Assembly: GCF_030687895.1 (NCBI RefSeq)
Contig: NZ_CP117452.1
Coordinates: 2,373,501 to 2,437,500, forward strand
DNA length: 64,000 bases
Reading direction: 5' to 3'
Origin: Pseudomonas sp. FP198
GTDB lineage: Bacteria > Pseudomonadota > Gammaproteobacteria > Pseudomonadales > Pseudomonadaceae
This document shows positions 8,408 through 17,914 of this stretch, one piece after another. A model generated the notes under the pieces. The model did no database searches and had not been told where the DNA came from. It saw only the letters and a program-made list of their open reading frames with translations. Both the position numbers and the translations under genes were made by a program. The number at the start of each line of letters is the position of its first letter. The first letter of the stretch is position 1.

Positions 8408-11065
8408 ATGCGCACCGAACAACCGAAGATGATCTACCTGAAGGACTATCAGGCGCCCGAATACCTGATCGACGAGACGCACCTGACCTTCGAGTTGTTC
8501 GAGGATCACAGCCTGGTCCATGCGCAACTGGTGATGCGCCGCAACCCCGAGCGCGGCGCCGGATTGCCGCCGCTGGTGCTCGATGGCCAGCAGCTGGAAT
8601 TGCTCTCGATCAAGCTCGACGACGCCGACCTGGGGCAGGGCGACTACCAACTGGATGACAGCCACCTGACCTTGCAGCCCAAGGCCCAGGCGTTCACTGT
8701 CGATACCACCGTGCGCATCCATCCGGAAACCAACACGGCGCTGGAAGGCCTGTACAAATCCGGCAGCATGTTCTGCACCCAGTGCGAGGCCGAGGGCTTT
8801 CGCAAGATCACCTATTACCTTGACCGCCCGGACGTGATGAGCAAGTTCACCACCACCGTGGTCGCCGAACAGCACAGCTACCCGGTGCTGCTCTCCAACG
8901 GCAACCCGATTGCCAGCGGCCCCGGCGAAGACGGCCGGCACTGGGCGACCTGGGAAGACCCGTTCAAGAAGCCGGCCTACCTGTTCGCCCTGGTGGCCGG
9001 TGACCTGTGGTGCGTCGAAGACACCTTCACCACCATGACCGAGCGCACCGTGGCGCTGCGCATCTACGTCGAGCCGGAAAACATCGACAAGTGCCAGCAC
9101 GCCATGACCAGCCTGAAGAAGTCGATGCGCTGGGACGAGGAGGTGTACGGGCGCGAGTACGACCTGGACATCTTCATGATTGTCGCGGTCAACGATTTCA
9201 ACATGGGCGCGATGGAGAACAAGGGCCTCAACATCTTCAACTCCAGCGCCGTACTGGCCCGCGCCGAAACCGCCACCGACGCCGCGCAACAGCGGGTCGA
9301 GGCAATCGTCGCCCACGAATACTTCCATAACTGGTCGGGCAACCGCGTGACCTGCCGCGACTGGTTCCAGCTGTCGCTCAAGGAAGGCTTCACGGTGTTT
9401 CGCGACGCCGGGTTCTCGGCGGACATGAACTCGGCCACGGTCAAGCGCATCCAGGACGTGGCGTACCTGCGTACCCACCAGTTCGCCGAGGACGCCGGCC
9501 CGATGGCTCACCCGGTGCGCCCGGACAGCTTCATCGAGATTTCCAACTTCTACACCCTGACCGTGTATGAAAAGGGCTCGGAAGTGGTCGGCATGATCCA
9601 TACCCTGTTGGGCGCCGACGGCTTCCGCAAGGGCAGCGACCTGTACTTCGAGCGCCACGATGGCCAGGCCGTGACCTGCGACGATTTCATCAAGGCCATG
9701 GAGGATGCCAATGGCGTCGACCTGAGCCAGTTCAAACGCTGGTACAGCCAGGCCGGTACGCCACGGCTGGCGGTGAGCGAGGCCTACGACGCCGCGGCGA
9801 AGACCTACAGCCTGACGTTCCGCCAGAGCTGCCCGCCGACGCCGGACAAGGCCGAGAAACTGCCCTTCGTGATTCCGGTCGAGTTGGGCCTGCTGGACAG
9901 CAATGGCGCTGAAATTCCATTGCGCCTGAGCGGCGAAGCGGCGGCGAACGGTACCACCCGGGTGATCTCGGTGACCGAGGCCGAGCAGACCTTCACCTTC
10001 GTCGATATCGCTGAAAAGCCCTTGCCTTCGTTGCTGCGCGGCTTCTCGGCACCGGTGAAGCTGAGCTTCCCGTACGACCGTGATCAACTGATGTTCCTCA
10101 TGCAACACGACAGCGACGGCTTCAACCGTTGGGATGCCGGCCAGCAATTGTCGGTGCAGGTCTTGCAAGAACTGATCGGCCAGCACCAGAAAGGCGAAAG
10201 CCTGGTGCTTGACCCTCGGCTGGTCAGCGCGTTGCGCAGCGTGCTGTCGGATGAATCCCTGGATCAGGCGATGGTCGCGGAAATGCTCTCGCTGCCAAGC
10301 GAAGCCTACCTGACCGAAATCAGCGAAGTGGCGGACGTCGAGGCGATCCACGCCGCCCGCGAGTTCGCTCGCCGGCAGTTGGCCGAAAACCTCTTCGAAG
10401 CGCTGTGGCTGCGCTACGAGGCCAACCGCGACCTGTCCCGGCGCACGCCGTACGTGGCCGAGGCCGAGCACTTCGCGCGGCGTGCGTTGCAGAACATCGC
10501 GCTGTCCTACCTGATGCTGACCGACAAGCCCGAAGTGTTGAGCGCCACGCTTGAACAGTTCGACACCGCCGACAACATGACCGAGCGCCTCACGGCGCTG
10601 GCGGTGCTGGTCAACTCGCCGTTCGAGAGCGAAAAGGCCAAGGCCCTGGAAGTCTTCGCGGAGAACTTCAAGGGCAACCCGCTGGTCATGGACCAATGGT
10701 TCAGCGTCCAGGCCGGCAGCCCGTTGCCGGGCGGGCTGGCGCGGGTCAAGGCGTTGATGGAGCACCCGGCGTTCAACATCAAGAACCCGAACAAGGTGCG
10801 GGCACTGGTCGGCGCGTTCGCCGGGCAGAACCTGATCAACTTCCACGCCGCCGACGGTTCGGGTTATCGCTTCCTGGCGGACCTGGTGATCCAGCTCAAC
10901 GCCTTCAACCCGCAGATCGCCTCGCGGCAGCTGGCGCCACTGACCCGCTGGCGCAAATACGACAGCGCCCGCCAGGCGCTGATGAAAGGCGAGCTGGAGC
11001 GCATCCTGGCATCTGGCGGGCTGTCGGCCGATGTGTTTGAAGTGGTGAGCAAGAGCCTGGCATAA
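8408..11065 (+). CDS. pepN: Aminopeptidase N (M1 zinc metallopeptidase)
   Basis: The 885-residue enzyme is the expected PepN size. GAMEN is at residues 267-271. The zinc site HEYFH is at 303-307 with Glu326 as third ligand (HExxH-18x-E spacing). PepN removes N-terminal residues from peptides in the cytosol and is a main route of peptide turnover. It follows the DUF2797 stop by 13 bases, with a ribosome binding site AGAAGGA, so it may be co-transcribed with it. Confidence 0.97.
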   Translation: MRTEQPKMIYLKDYQAPEYLIDETHLTFELFEDHSLVHAQLVMRRNPERGAGLPPLVLDGQQLELLSIKLDDADLGQGDYQLDDSHLTLQPKAQAFTVDTTVRIHPETNTALEGLYKSGSMFCTQCEAEGFRKITYYLDRPDVMSKFTTTVVAEQHSYPVLLSNGNPIASGPGEDGRHWATWEDPFKKPAYLFALVAGDLWCVEDTFTTMTERTVALRIYVEPENIDKCQHAMTSLKKSMRWDEEVYGREYDLDIFMIVAVNDFNMGAMENKGLNIFNSSAVLARAETATDAAQQRVEAIVAHEYFHNWSGNRVTCRDWFQLSLKEGFTVFRDAGFSADMNSATVKRIQDVAYLRTHQFAEDAGPMAHPVRPDSFIEISNFYTLTVYEKGSEVVGMIHTLLGADGFRKGSDLYFERHDGQAVTCDDFIKAMEDANGVDLSQFKRWYSQAGTPRLAVSEAYDAAAKTYSLTFRQSCPPTPDKAEKLPFVIPVELGLLDSNGAEIPLRLSGEAAANGTTRVISVTEAEQTFTFVDIAEKPLPSLLRGFSAPVKLSFPYDRDQLMFLMQHDSDGFNRWDAGQQLSVQVLQELIGQHQKGESLVLDPRLVSALRSVLSDESLDQAMVAEMLSLPSEAYLTEISEVADVEAIHAAREFARRQLAENLFEALWLRYEANRDLSRRTPYVAEAEHFARRALQNIALSYLMLTDKPEVLSATLEQFDTADNMTERLTALAVLVNSPFESEKAKALEVFAENFKGNPLVMDQWFSVQAGSPLPGGLARVKALMEHPAFNIKNPNKVRALVGAFAGQNLINFHAADGSGYRFLADLVIQLNAFNPQIASRQLAPLTRWRKYDSARQALMKGELERILASGGLSADVFEVVSKSLA

Positions 11066-11085
11066 ACAGGCACTGCCGTACCTTT

Positions 11086-11214
11086 GTGGCGAGGGAGTTT
11101 GCTCCCGCTGGCCTGCGAAGCAGGCCCGATCCGGATTTCACTTTCGCTGCAATAGCGAGTGGACCAAGGTCAGGGAGTCCTTCGGCCTCCAGCGGGAGCA
11201 AGCTCCCTCGCCAC
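11086..11214. repeat. Paired inverted REP (REPIN-like), GTGGCGAGGGAG type
   Basis: GTGGCGAGGGAGTTTGCTCCC on the left and its inverted partner GGGAGCAAGCTCCCTCGCCAC on the right enclose a spacer of about 85 bases. That spacer contains a small GCCTGCGAAGCAGGC hairpin. It lies just after pepN. Confidence 0.88.
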
Positions 11215-11453
11215 ATCCATCACCCTCGCGAATGTCTTCTGATTCACCCTTGGCCGATATCCCCCCGGTTAACAAAAGATAACGTGGCGTCGATTGTCAG
11301 ACCTTTCGAAAGCCCGATAGGATAGGCCAGCTTCCGAAGGGGCTCTAGATTGCAGGTTTCAGGGCTATGCTCCGGCCAGGCGATCTCGACATGCCCGACT
11401 ACGGCGCCCTGAAAGGTTGAATGACCTAACAATAATAAATGGGGGAAAGGTCT

Positions 11454-12506
11454 ATGAATGAGCCTGTCATGGCTGTGGGCCGCTGCCGCCCGCCAGTGCT
11501 GCGCAGAGTTGCGCTGCTGGTCTCGGCGCTCTCGCTGCTGGGCTCTGCCGTTTTGTCGGCGCCGGTGCTGGCGGTTGCGGCGTCGACGGCCGATGTCATC
11601 TATTCCGTCGAATCGGCCAAGGCCAGCAAAACCCTCATGCTCGATGTGGTCCATGCCGGCCAGCGCCTGGTCGCGGTCGGTGACCGTGGGCATATCGTCT
11701 TTTCCGATGACCAGGGCAAATCCTGGACCCAGGCCAAGGTGCCGACGCGCCAACTGCTCACTGCAGTCTTCTTTGTCGATGACAAGCACGGTTGGGCCGT
11801 GGGGCACGACGCGCAGATCCTCGCCAGCGAGGACGGCGGCACCACCTGGACCAAGCAGTTCGAAGACCTCACCCGTGAAGCACCACTGCTCGACGTCTGG
11901 TTCAAGGACGCCAGCAATGGCCTCGCCGTGGGCGCCTACGGTGCGCTGTACGCGACCACCGATGGCGGCAAGCACTGGGAGCAGGCCAGCGATCGCCTGG
12001 AGAATGAAGACCAATATCACCTCAACGCTATCGCCGCGGTAAAAGACGCCGGGCTGTTCATCGTCGGCGAGGCCGGCAGCATGTTCCGCTCCGCCGACTG
12101 GGGGCAGACCTGGGAAAAACTCGAAGGTCCGTACGAAGGCTCGCTGTTCGGCGCCATCGGCACCGCCCAGCCTTCGACCCTGTTGGCCTACGGCCTTCGC
12201 GGCAATCTCTATCGCTCCACGGATTTCGGCGACACCTGGGAGCAGGTCGAGCTGAAGGCGGCCCGTGGCGCGCTGGAATTCGGCCTGTCGGGCGCGACGT
12301 TGTTGCCGGATGGCTCGATCGTGATCGTCGGCAACGGCGGCAGCGTGATTCGCAGCACCGACGATGGCGTGACCTTCAGCGTGTTCAACCGTCCGGATCG
12401 CATTTCCGTGGCGGCCGTCACGGCGGCGGGCAACGGCAACCTGATCCTGGCGGGGCAGGGTGGCGTGCGCGCTACCACGCCCACTGGCGCCGAACTGAGC
12501 AAATGA
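11454..12506 (+). CDS. YCF48/BNR-repeat secreted protein
   Basis: The ATG at 11454 follows a GGGGGAAAGG ribosome binding site. The product (350 residues) begins with a long signal peptide (hydrophobic to about residue 43, ending VLAVAAST). It then has repeated beta-propeller blades with BNR/Asp-box motifs, such as SDDQGKSWTQ, SEDGGTTWTK, TTDGGKHWEQ and STDFGDTWEQ. This is the YCF48/photosystem II assembly-like family, common in non-photosynthetic bacteria. It is followed after 43 bases by an RND exporter gene, and such pairs recur in proteobacteria. A periplasmic accessory role to the exporter is likely but inferred. Confidence 0.85.
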   Translation: MNEPVMAVGRCRPPVLRRVALLVSALSLLGSAVLSAPVLAVAASTADVIYSVESAKASKTLMLDVVHAGQRLVAVGDRGHIVFSDDQGKSWTQAKVPTRQLLTAVFFVDDKHGWAVGHDAQILASEDGGTTWTKQFEDLTREAPLLDVWFKDASNGLAVGAYGALYATTDGGKHWEQASDRLENEDQYHLNAIAAVKDAGLFIVGEAGSMFRSADWGQTWEKLEGPYEGSLFGAIGTAQPSTLLAYGLRGNLYRSTDFGDTWEQVELKAARGALEFGLSGATLLPDGSIVIVGNGGSVIRSTDDGVTFSVFNRPDRISVAAVTAAGNGNLILAGQGGVRATTPTGAELSK

Positions 12507-12549
12507 GCCGGGCCTGTCAGACGGGCACAATAACAAGAAGGCGGTCCCC

Positions 12550-14925
12550 ATGAGCAGTCATCACCAAGACAAGGCGACGTTCCTCGAGCGCCTGATTTTC
12601 AACAACCGCCCGGCAGTGATCATCATTTGCCTGCTGGTCAGCATTTTCCTGTTCTGGCAGGCGACGCTGATCCGGCCGTCCACCAGTTTCGAAAAAATGA
12701 TTCCCCTCGAGCACCCGTTCATCGAGAAGATGCTCGAACACCGCAATGACCTGGCGAACCTGGGCAACACGGTACGGATTTCCGTGGAAGCTACCAACGG
12801 CGATATTTTCTCCAAGGAGTACATGGAGACCCTGCGCCAGATCCACGACGAGGTCTTCTACATCTCCGGCGTCGACCGCTCTGGCCTGAAGTCGCTGTGG
12901 AGCCCGAGCGTACGCTGGACCGAAGTGACGGAGGAGGGCTTCGCCGGGGGCGAGGTGATCCCGCAGAGTTACAACGGTTCGGCCGACAGCCTCGACCTGC
13001 TGCGCAACAACGTGCTCAAGTCCGGCCAGGTCGGGCGCCTGGTGGCGAACGATTTCAAATCGAGCATCATCGATATCCCGCTGCTGGAGTCCTATCCCGA
13101 CCCGCAGGACCAGGGCAAATTGCTCGCCCTCGATTATCGGAAGTTTTCCCACGAGCTTGAAGACAAGATCCGCAACAAGTTCGAAGCGCAGAACCCGAAT
13201 GTGCAGATTCACATCGTTGGCTTCGCCAAGAAGGTCGGCGACCTGATCGACGGCCTGGTCATGGTGGTGCTGTTCTTCGGCGTGGCCTTCGTCATCACCC
13301 TGATCCTGCTGTACTGGTTCACCAACTGCATGCGCAGCACCGTTGCGGTATTGAGCACCACCCTGGTGGCGGTGGTCTGGCAACTGGGGCTGATGCACGC
13401 GGCCGGTTTCGGCCTGGATCCGTATTCGATGCTGGTGCCGTTCCTGATCTTCGCCATCGGCATTTCCCACGGCGTACAGAAAATCAACGGCATCGCCTTG
13501 CAGTCCAGCGAGGCGGACAATGCCTTGACGGCGGCGCGGCGCACTTTCCGCCAGTTGTTCCTGCCGGGGATGATCGCGATCCTGGCCGATGCCGTCGGCT
13601 TCATTACCTTGCTGATCATCGACATCGGCGTGATTCGCGAACTGGCCATCGGCGCGTCCATCGGCGTGGCGGTGATTGTGTTCACCAACCTGATCCTGCT
13701 GCCGGCGGCGATTTCCTACGTCGGTATCAGCAAGCGCGCGGTCGAGCGCAGCAAGAAAGACGCGACCCGCGAACATCCGTTCTGGCGCCTGCTGTCGAAC
13801 TTTGCCAGCGCCAAGGTCGCGCCGGTATCGATTGCCCTGGCCGTGCTCGCGTTTGGCGGCGGCCTCTGGTACAGCCAGAACCTGAAGATCGGTGACCTCG
13901 ACCAGGGCGCGCCGGAACTGCGTCCGGACTCGCGCTACAACCAGGACAACAACTTCATCATCAGCAACTATTCCACCAGCTCCGATGTGCTGGTGGTGAT
14001 GGTCAAGACCAAGGCCGAAGGCTGTTCGCGCTACGAAGCCATGGCGCCCATCGACGAGCTGATGTGGAAGATGCAGAACACCGAGGGCGTGCAGTCGGCG
14101 ATTTCCCTGGTGACTGTGTCCAAGCAGATGATCAAGGGCATGAACGAGGGCAACCTGAAGTGGGAAACCCTGTCGCGCAACCCTGATGTACTGAACAGCT
14201 CCATTGCCCGGGCCGACGGCCTGTACAACAACAGCTGTTCCCTGGCGCCGGTGCTGGTGTTCCTCAACGACCACAAGGCCGAGACGCTCGACCGCGCCGT
14301 GACGGCGGTGCAGGACTTCGCCAAGGAGCACAACCGCGATGGCCTGGAGTTCATCCTCGCCGCCGGCAACGCCGGCATCGAGGCGGCCACCAACGAGGTG
14401 ATCAAGGAGTCGGAACTGACCATCCTGATCCTCGTGTATATCTGCGTGGCGACGATGTGCATGATCACCTTCCGTTCGTGGGCAGCGACGCTGTGCATCG
14501 TCCTGCCACTGGTGCTGACCTCGGTGCTGGGCAACGCCCTGATGGCGTTCATGGGCATCGGTGTGAAGGTCGCGACGCTGCCGGTGGTGGCCCTCGGTGT
14601 GGGCATCGGCGTGGACTACGGCATCTACATCTACAGCCGGCTGGAAAGTTTCCTGCGGGCCGGGTTGCCGTTGCAGGAGGCGTATTACCAGACGCTGAAA
14701 TCCACCGGCAAGGCAGTGCTGTTCACCGGGCTGTGCCTGGCCATCGGTGTCTGCACCTGGATCTTCTCGGCGATCAAGTTCCAGGCGGATATGGGCCTGA
14801 TGCTGACGTTCATGTTGTTGTGGAACATGTTCGGTGCGCTGTGGCTGCTACCCGCGCTGGCGCGGTTCCTGATCAAGCCGGAGAAGCTGGCGGGGCAGAA
14901 GGGCAATTCGTTGTTCGCTCACTGA
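12550..14925 (+). CDS. RND/MMPL superfamily exporter
   Basis: The 791-residue integral membrane protein has the duplicated RND layout. It has one helix at about 23-40, a periplasmic domain, five helices from about 235 to 400, a second single helix near 430, a second periplasmic domain, and five final helices. The sequence VPFLIFAIGISHGVQKINGIAL and its second-half counterpart ALGVGIGVDYGIYIYSRLESF are the typical helix-4 regions. It lacks the length of tripartite AcrB-type pumps and fits the HpnN/MMPL-like group, which moves lipids or hydrophobic compounds. The substrate is unknown. It is co-oriented with the YCF48 gene. Confidence 0.9.
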   Translation: MSSHHQDKATFLERLIFNNRPAVIIICLLVSIFLFWQATLIRPSTSFEKMIPLEHPFIEKMLEHRNDLANLGNTVRISVEATNGDIFSKEYMETLRQIHDEVFYISGVDRSGLKSLWSPSVRWTEVTEEGFAGGEVIPQSYNGSADSLDLLRNNVLKSGQVGRLVANDFKSSIIDIPLLESYPDPQDQGKLLALDYRKFSHELEDKIRNKFEAQNPNVQIHIVGFAKKVGDLIDGLVMVVLFFGVAFVITLILLYWFTNCMRSTVAVLSTTLVAVVWQLGLMHAAGFGLDPYSMLVPFLIFAIGISHGVQKINGIALQSSEADNALTAARRTFRQLFLPGMIAILADAVGFITLLIIDIGVIRELAIGASIGVAVIVFTNLILLPAAISYVGISKRAVERSKKDATREHPFWRLLSNFASAKVAPVSIALAVLAFGGGLWYSQNLKIGDLDQGAPELRPDSRYNQDNNFIISNYSTSSDVLVVMVKTKAEGCSRYEAMAPIDELMWKMQNTEGVQSAISLVTVSKQMIKGMNEGNLKWETLSRNPDVLNSSIARADGLYNNSCSLAPVLVFLNDHKAETLDRAVTAVQDFAKEHNRDGLEFILAAGNAGIEAATNEVIKESELTILILVYICVATMCMITFRSWAATLCIVLPLVLTSVLGNALMAFMGIGVKVATLPVVALGVGIGVDYGIYIYSRLESFLRAGLPLQEAYYQTLKSTGKAVLFTGLCLAIGVCTWIFSAIKFQADMGLMLTFMLLWNMFGALWLLPALARFLIKPEKLAGQKGNSLFAH

Positions 14926-14940
14926 GGCCTGGCAGAAATA

Positions 14941-14972
14941 AAAAAGCCGCAACCTGAGGTTGTGGCTTTTTT
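14941..14972. terminator. Bidirectional intrinsic terminator
   Basis: A nine-pair stem GCCGCAACC/GGTTGTGGC (one G-U pair on the RNA) is flanked by A-run and T-run on either side. It lies between the convergent exporter and GntR genes and can serve both strands. Confidence 0.88.
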
Positions 14973-14985
14973 ATTTGGGCTGTCT

Positions 14986-15705
14986 TCAGGAAGGATCGGT
15001 ACCCAGCACGACATTCAGCGCGCTGCGGGCATCATCCAGTTGCACCAGCGTGGCATGGCGGGCGCCGAGGGCATCGCGGTTCTCGATGGCGGTGAGGATC
15101 GCCTTGTGCCGTGGCATCGCCAGCTCGTGCAGATTGGGCCGTTGGTTGGAGTGCTTGAGGGCTTCGGCGATGGCCACCGACAGCATGTTGCACAGGTTGG
15201 CGAGCAGGTCGTTGTGGGTGGCGTCGGCGATGCGGCTGTGAAAGTCCAGGTCCGGTTGCAGGAGGGCTTCCGGGGTCGGGGCGGCTTCCATGCGCTGGTA
15301 GGCTTCGCTGATGGCGGCGATGTCGGCGTCGGTGGCGAATTGCGCGGCGAGGGCGGCAGCGGCCGGCTCGATGATGCTGCGGACGCTGGTGAGCAGTCCG
15401 AAGAACTCGTTCTGCGGGCTGCTCTGCATCAGCCAGTGCAGCACATCGGGGTCGAGCATGTGCCATTCCCGACGCGGCTTGACCACCGTGCCCACTCGCG
15501 GCCGCGAATACACCAGGCCCTTGGCGACCAGCACGCGCGTGGCTTCGCGCAGCACCGGGCGGCTGACGGCATATTCTTCGCACAGCAAGGCTTCGGCGGG
15601 CAGTTTGTCGTCGGGCTTGAAGCGGCCAGAGACGATCTGCATGCCCAGTTCCTGGACGATGCGCGCGTGCATGCTCTTGCGGTCGGAGGGTTTGCGGTAA
15701 TCCAT
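14986..15705 (-). CDS. FadR-subfamily GntR transcriptional regulator
   Basis: The start at 15705 (MDYRKPSDRKSMHARIVQELG) is chosen because the longer frame upstream translates REP sequence. The 239-residue protein has a GntR winged helix-turn-helix (LPAEALLCEEYAVSRPVLREATRVLVAKGLV) at about 35-75. It is followed by an all-helical FCD ligand domain (FGLLTSVRSIIEPAAAALAA ... HSRIADATHNDLLANL). This is the DgoR/FadR type that senses sugar acids. It lies downstream of the dehydratase on the same strand and probably represses the pentonate genes through the two sites at 17736 and 17811. Confidence 0.88.
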   Translation of the reverse strand: MDYRKPSDRKSMHARIVQELGMQIVSGRFKPDDKLPAEALLCEEYAVSRPVLREATRVLVAKGLVYSRPRVGTVVKPRREWHMLDPDVLHWLMQSSPQNEFFGLLTSVRSIIEPAAAALAAQFATDADIAAISEAYQRMEAAPTPEALLQPDLDFHSRIADATHNDLLANLCNMLSVAIAEALKHSNQRPNLHELAMPRHKAILTAIENRDALGARHATLVQLDDARSALNVVLGTDPS

Positions 15706-15800
15706 GGGGAGCGGCGCGATCCTGTGGGCGAGGGGTGCTGCGCATGATAGCAGGCGCGGCGGATATTCATCAGACCAAACCCTTGGGCCTGAGCGACCTT

Positions 15801-15904
15801 GTGGCGAGGGAGCTTGCTCCCGCTGGACTGCGAAGCAGGCCCCTGGGCGGTCGCTGCGCACTGGAGCGCCAGCCCGGCCGAGCGGGAGCAAGCTCCCTCG
15901 CCAC
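15801..15904. repeat. Paired inverted REP (REPIN-like), GTGGCGAGGGAGC type
   Basis: GTGGCGAGGGAGCTTGCTCC and the inverted GGAGCAAGCTCCCTCGCCAC flank a short spacer upstream of the GntR gene. It lies in the gap between that gene and the dehydratase. Confidence 0.88.
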
Positions 15905-15948
15905 ATGCGGTAGGCCAGGCGACATGAATGCCGGCTGGTCCAACGCTT

Positions 15949-15971
15949 TCGCGAGCAGGCTCGCTCCCACA
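15949..15971. repeat. Single REP, CGCGAGCAGGCTCGCTCCCACA type
   Basis: One unpaired copy of the second REP type lies just after the dehydratase stop. It is next to but distinct from the first-type pair at 15801. Confidence 0.8.
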
Positions 15972-15984
15972 GGGTGATGGGGCG

Positions 15985-17721
15985 TCAGTGAGAATGACGC
16001 GGCACCTCGGCGCCACGGCAGCCCACCAGGAAGTCGAAGTCGCAACCCTGGTCGGCTTGCAGCACATGGTCGATATACAGCTGGCGATAGCCACCGACCA
16101 GCAATTGTTGCGGTGGCGCCAGGTCGGCCAGGCGCGCGGCGAGTTCGGCGTCGGGGATGTCCAGGTGCAAGCGGCCGCTGGCGCAATCGAGTTCGATCCA
16201 GTCACCTTCTTTCACCGCGGCCAAAGGCCCACCGGCCGCCGCTTCCGGTGCCACATGCAGCACCACGGTGCCGTAGGCGGTGCCGCTCATGCGCGCGTCG
16301 GAAATACGCACCATGTCAGTCACGCCCTGGGCCAGCAGCTTGGCCGGCAAGCCCATGTTGCCGACTTCGGCCATGCCTGGATAACCCTTCGGTCCGCAAT
16401 TCTTCATGACCAGGATCGAGTCTGCATCGACGTCGAGTTCCGGATCGTTGATCCGCGCCTTGTACTCGTCGAAGTTCTCGAACACCACCGCGCGACCGCG
16501 ATGCTGCATCAGTTCGGCGGTGGCCGCGGACGGCTTGAGCACTGCGCCCAATGGTGCCAGGTTGCCGCGCAGTACGCAGATGCCGCCGTCGGCGCGGATC
16601 GGGTTGTCGAGAGTGCGAATGACTTCGTCCTGGCCGTAGATCGGCGCGTCCTTGGTGTTTTCGCCGAGGCTCTTGCCGTTCACCGTCAGTGCGTTCGGGT
16701 GGGGGATCAGGTTGGCTTCGCCGAGGCGTCGGAGCACGGCGGGCAGGCCGCCGGCGTAGTAGAACTCTTCCATCAGGAAACGCCCGGACGGTTGCAGGTC
16801 GACGATGGTCGGCATACCACGACCGATGCGGGTCCAGTCGTCCAGGTCCAGCTGCACGCCGATGCGCCCGGCGATGGCCTTGAGGTGAATCACCGCGTTG
16901 GTCGAACCGCCAATGGCGGCGTTGACGCGAATGGCGTTTTCGAAGGCTTCCTTGGTCAGGATCTTCGACAGCTTCAAGTCTTCGCGGACCATTTCCACGG
17001 CGCGCATGCCGGACATGTGCGCTAGCACATAACGGCGCGCATCCACCGCCGGAATCGCCGCGTTGTGCGGCAGGGAAGTGCCAAGCGCCTCGGCCATGCA
17101 GGCCATGGTCGACGCCGTGCCCATGGTATTGCAGGTCCCGGCCGAGCGGGACATGCCGCCCTCGGCCGCGAGAAAGTCATCGATGGTGATGGTGCCGGCC
17201 TTGACCTGTTCGCTCAACTGCCAGACCACGGTGCCCGAGCCGATGTCCTGGCCCTTGTGCTTGCCGTTGAGCATCGGCCCGCCGGTGACGACGATGGCCG
17301 GCACGTCGCAACTGGCGGCGCCCATCAGCAGGGCCGGAGTGGTCTTGTCGCAACCGGTGAGCAATACCACGCCATCAATCGGGTTGCCGCGAATCGCCTC
17401 TTCCACGTCCATGCTCGCCAGGTTGCGGGTCAGCATGGCGGTGGGGCGCAGGTTCGATTCGCCGTTGGAGAACACCGGGAATTCCACCGGAAAGCCCCCG
17501 GCCTCGATCACGCCGCGCTTGACGTGCTCGGCGATCTGCCGGAAATGCGCGTTGCACGGTGTCAGCTCCGACCAGGTGTTGCAGATACCGATGATCGGCT
17601 TGCCATGGAACTGGTGGTCGGCGATGCCCTGATTTTTCATCCAGCTGCGGTACATGAAGCCGTTTTTGTCGGCGGTGCCAAACCATTGGGCCGAGCGCAG
17701 GGAGGGTTTCTTATCAGACAT
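15985..17721 (-). CDS. IlvD/Edd family dehydratase, probable L-arabinonate (pentonate) dehydratase
   Basis: The 578-residue protein belongs to the IlvD/Edd iron-sulfur dehydratases, which remove water from sugar acids to give 2-keto-3-deoxy acids. Cluster-ligand cysteines are visible at C56 (LTPCNAH), C124 (LTGCDKTTPA) and C197 (GTCNTMGTAST). The length and sequence fit the pentonate/arabinonate branch rather than IlvD (about 612) or Edd (about 608). The neighbours supply a permease, an AraD1/GguC protein and a semialdehyde dehydrogenase, giving a pentonate-to-2-oxoglutarate route. The exact sugar acid (L-arabinonate, D-xylonate or D-fuconate) cannot be fixed from sequence alone. Confidence 0.85.
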   Translation of the reverse strand: MSDKKPSLRSAQWFGTADKNGFMYRSWMKNQGIADHQFHGKPIIGICNTWSELTPCNAHFRQIAEHVKRGVIEAGGFPVEFPVFSNGESNLRPTAMLTRNLASMDVEEAIRGNPIDGVVLLTGCDKTTPALLMGAASCDVPAIVVTGGPMLNGKHKGQDIGSGTVVWQLSEQVKAGTITIDDFLAAEGGMSRSAGTCNTMGTASTMACMAEALGTSLPHNAAIPAVDARRYVLAHMSGMRAVEMVREDLKLSKILTKEAFENAIRVNAAIGGSTNAVIHLKAIAGRIGVQLDLDDWTRIGRGMPTIVDLQPSGRFLMEEFYYAGGLPAVLRRLGEANLIPHPNALTVNGKSLGENTKDAPIYGQDEVIRTLDNPIRADGGICVLRGNLAPLGAVLKPSAATAELMQHRGRAVVFENFDEYKARINDPELDVDADSILVMKNCGPKGYPGMAEVGNMGLPAKLLAQGVTDMVRISDARMSGTAYGTVVLHVAPEAAAGGPLAAVKEGDWIELDCASGRLHLDIPDAELAARLADLAPPQQLLVGGYRQLYIDHVLQADQGCDFDFLVGCRGAEVPRHSH

Positions 17722-17735
17722 GATCGATTCTCTTA

Positions 17736-17746
17736 TTGTATGACTA
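17736..17746. promoter_or_regulatory. Candidate GntR (FadR-type) operator, site 1
   Basis: TTGTATGACTA fits the FadR-subfamily pattern TNGTNNNACNA exactly. It lies 15 bases upstream of the dehydratase start, within the divergent intergenic region. It is the first of two matches. Confidence 0.6.
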
Positions 17747-17810
17747 TATTGTTCGAGCTGAAGCGTAACATAAGCGCAATTTACGCCGTTTGGAAGTGTT
17801 GTTGGGTAAA

Positions 17811-17821
17811 TAGTATTACTA
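17811..17821. promoter_or_regulatory. Candidate GntR (FadR-type) operator, site 2
   Basis: TAGTATTACTA matches TNGTNNNACNA and overlaps the perfect palindrome ACTATATAGT at 17818-17827. It lies about 95 bases upstream of the MFS start and 75 bases from site 1. The local GntR regulator is the natural candidate to bind it. Confidence 0.6.
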
Positions 17822-17914
17822 TATAGTCCGATTTAACGGAGGGATTGTCCTGGCGGTCATTCGCGAGAGAAATCCCCCGAGGTTCTATAACAACAACAAT
17901 CGGAGACCGGTCCC

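Noticed and set aside
8348..10846. An 832-codon minus-strand frame opposite pepN
   Set aside because: Same antisense artefact: composition is unlike a folded protein and pepN is intact on the plus strand.
15706..15906. N-terminal extension of the GntR regulator by about 67 residues
   Set aside because: The extension translates REP sequence (MWRGSLLPLG...), which recurs after other genes. The helix-turn-helix begins right after the ATG at 15705.
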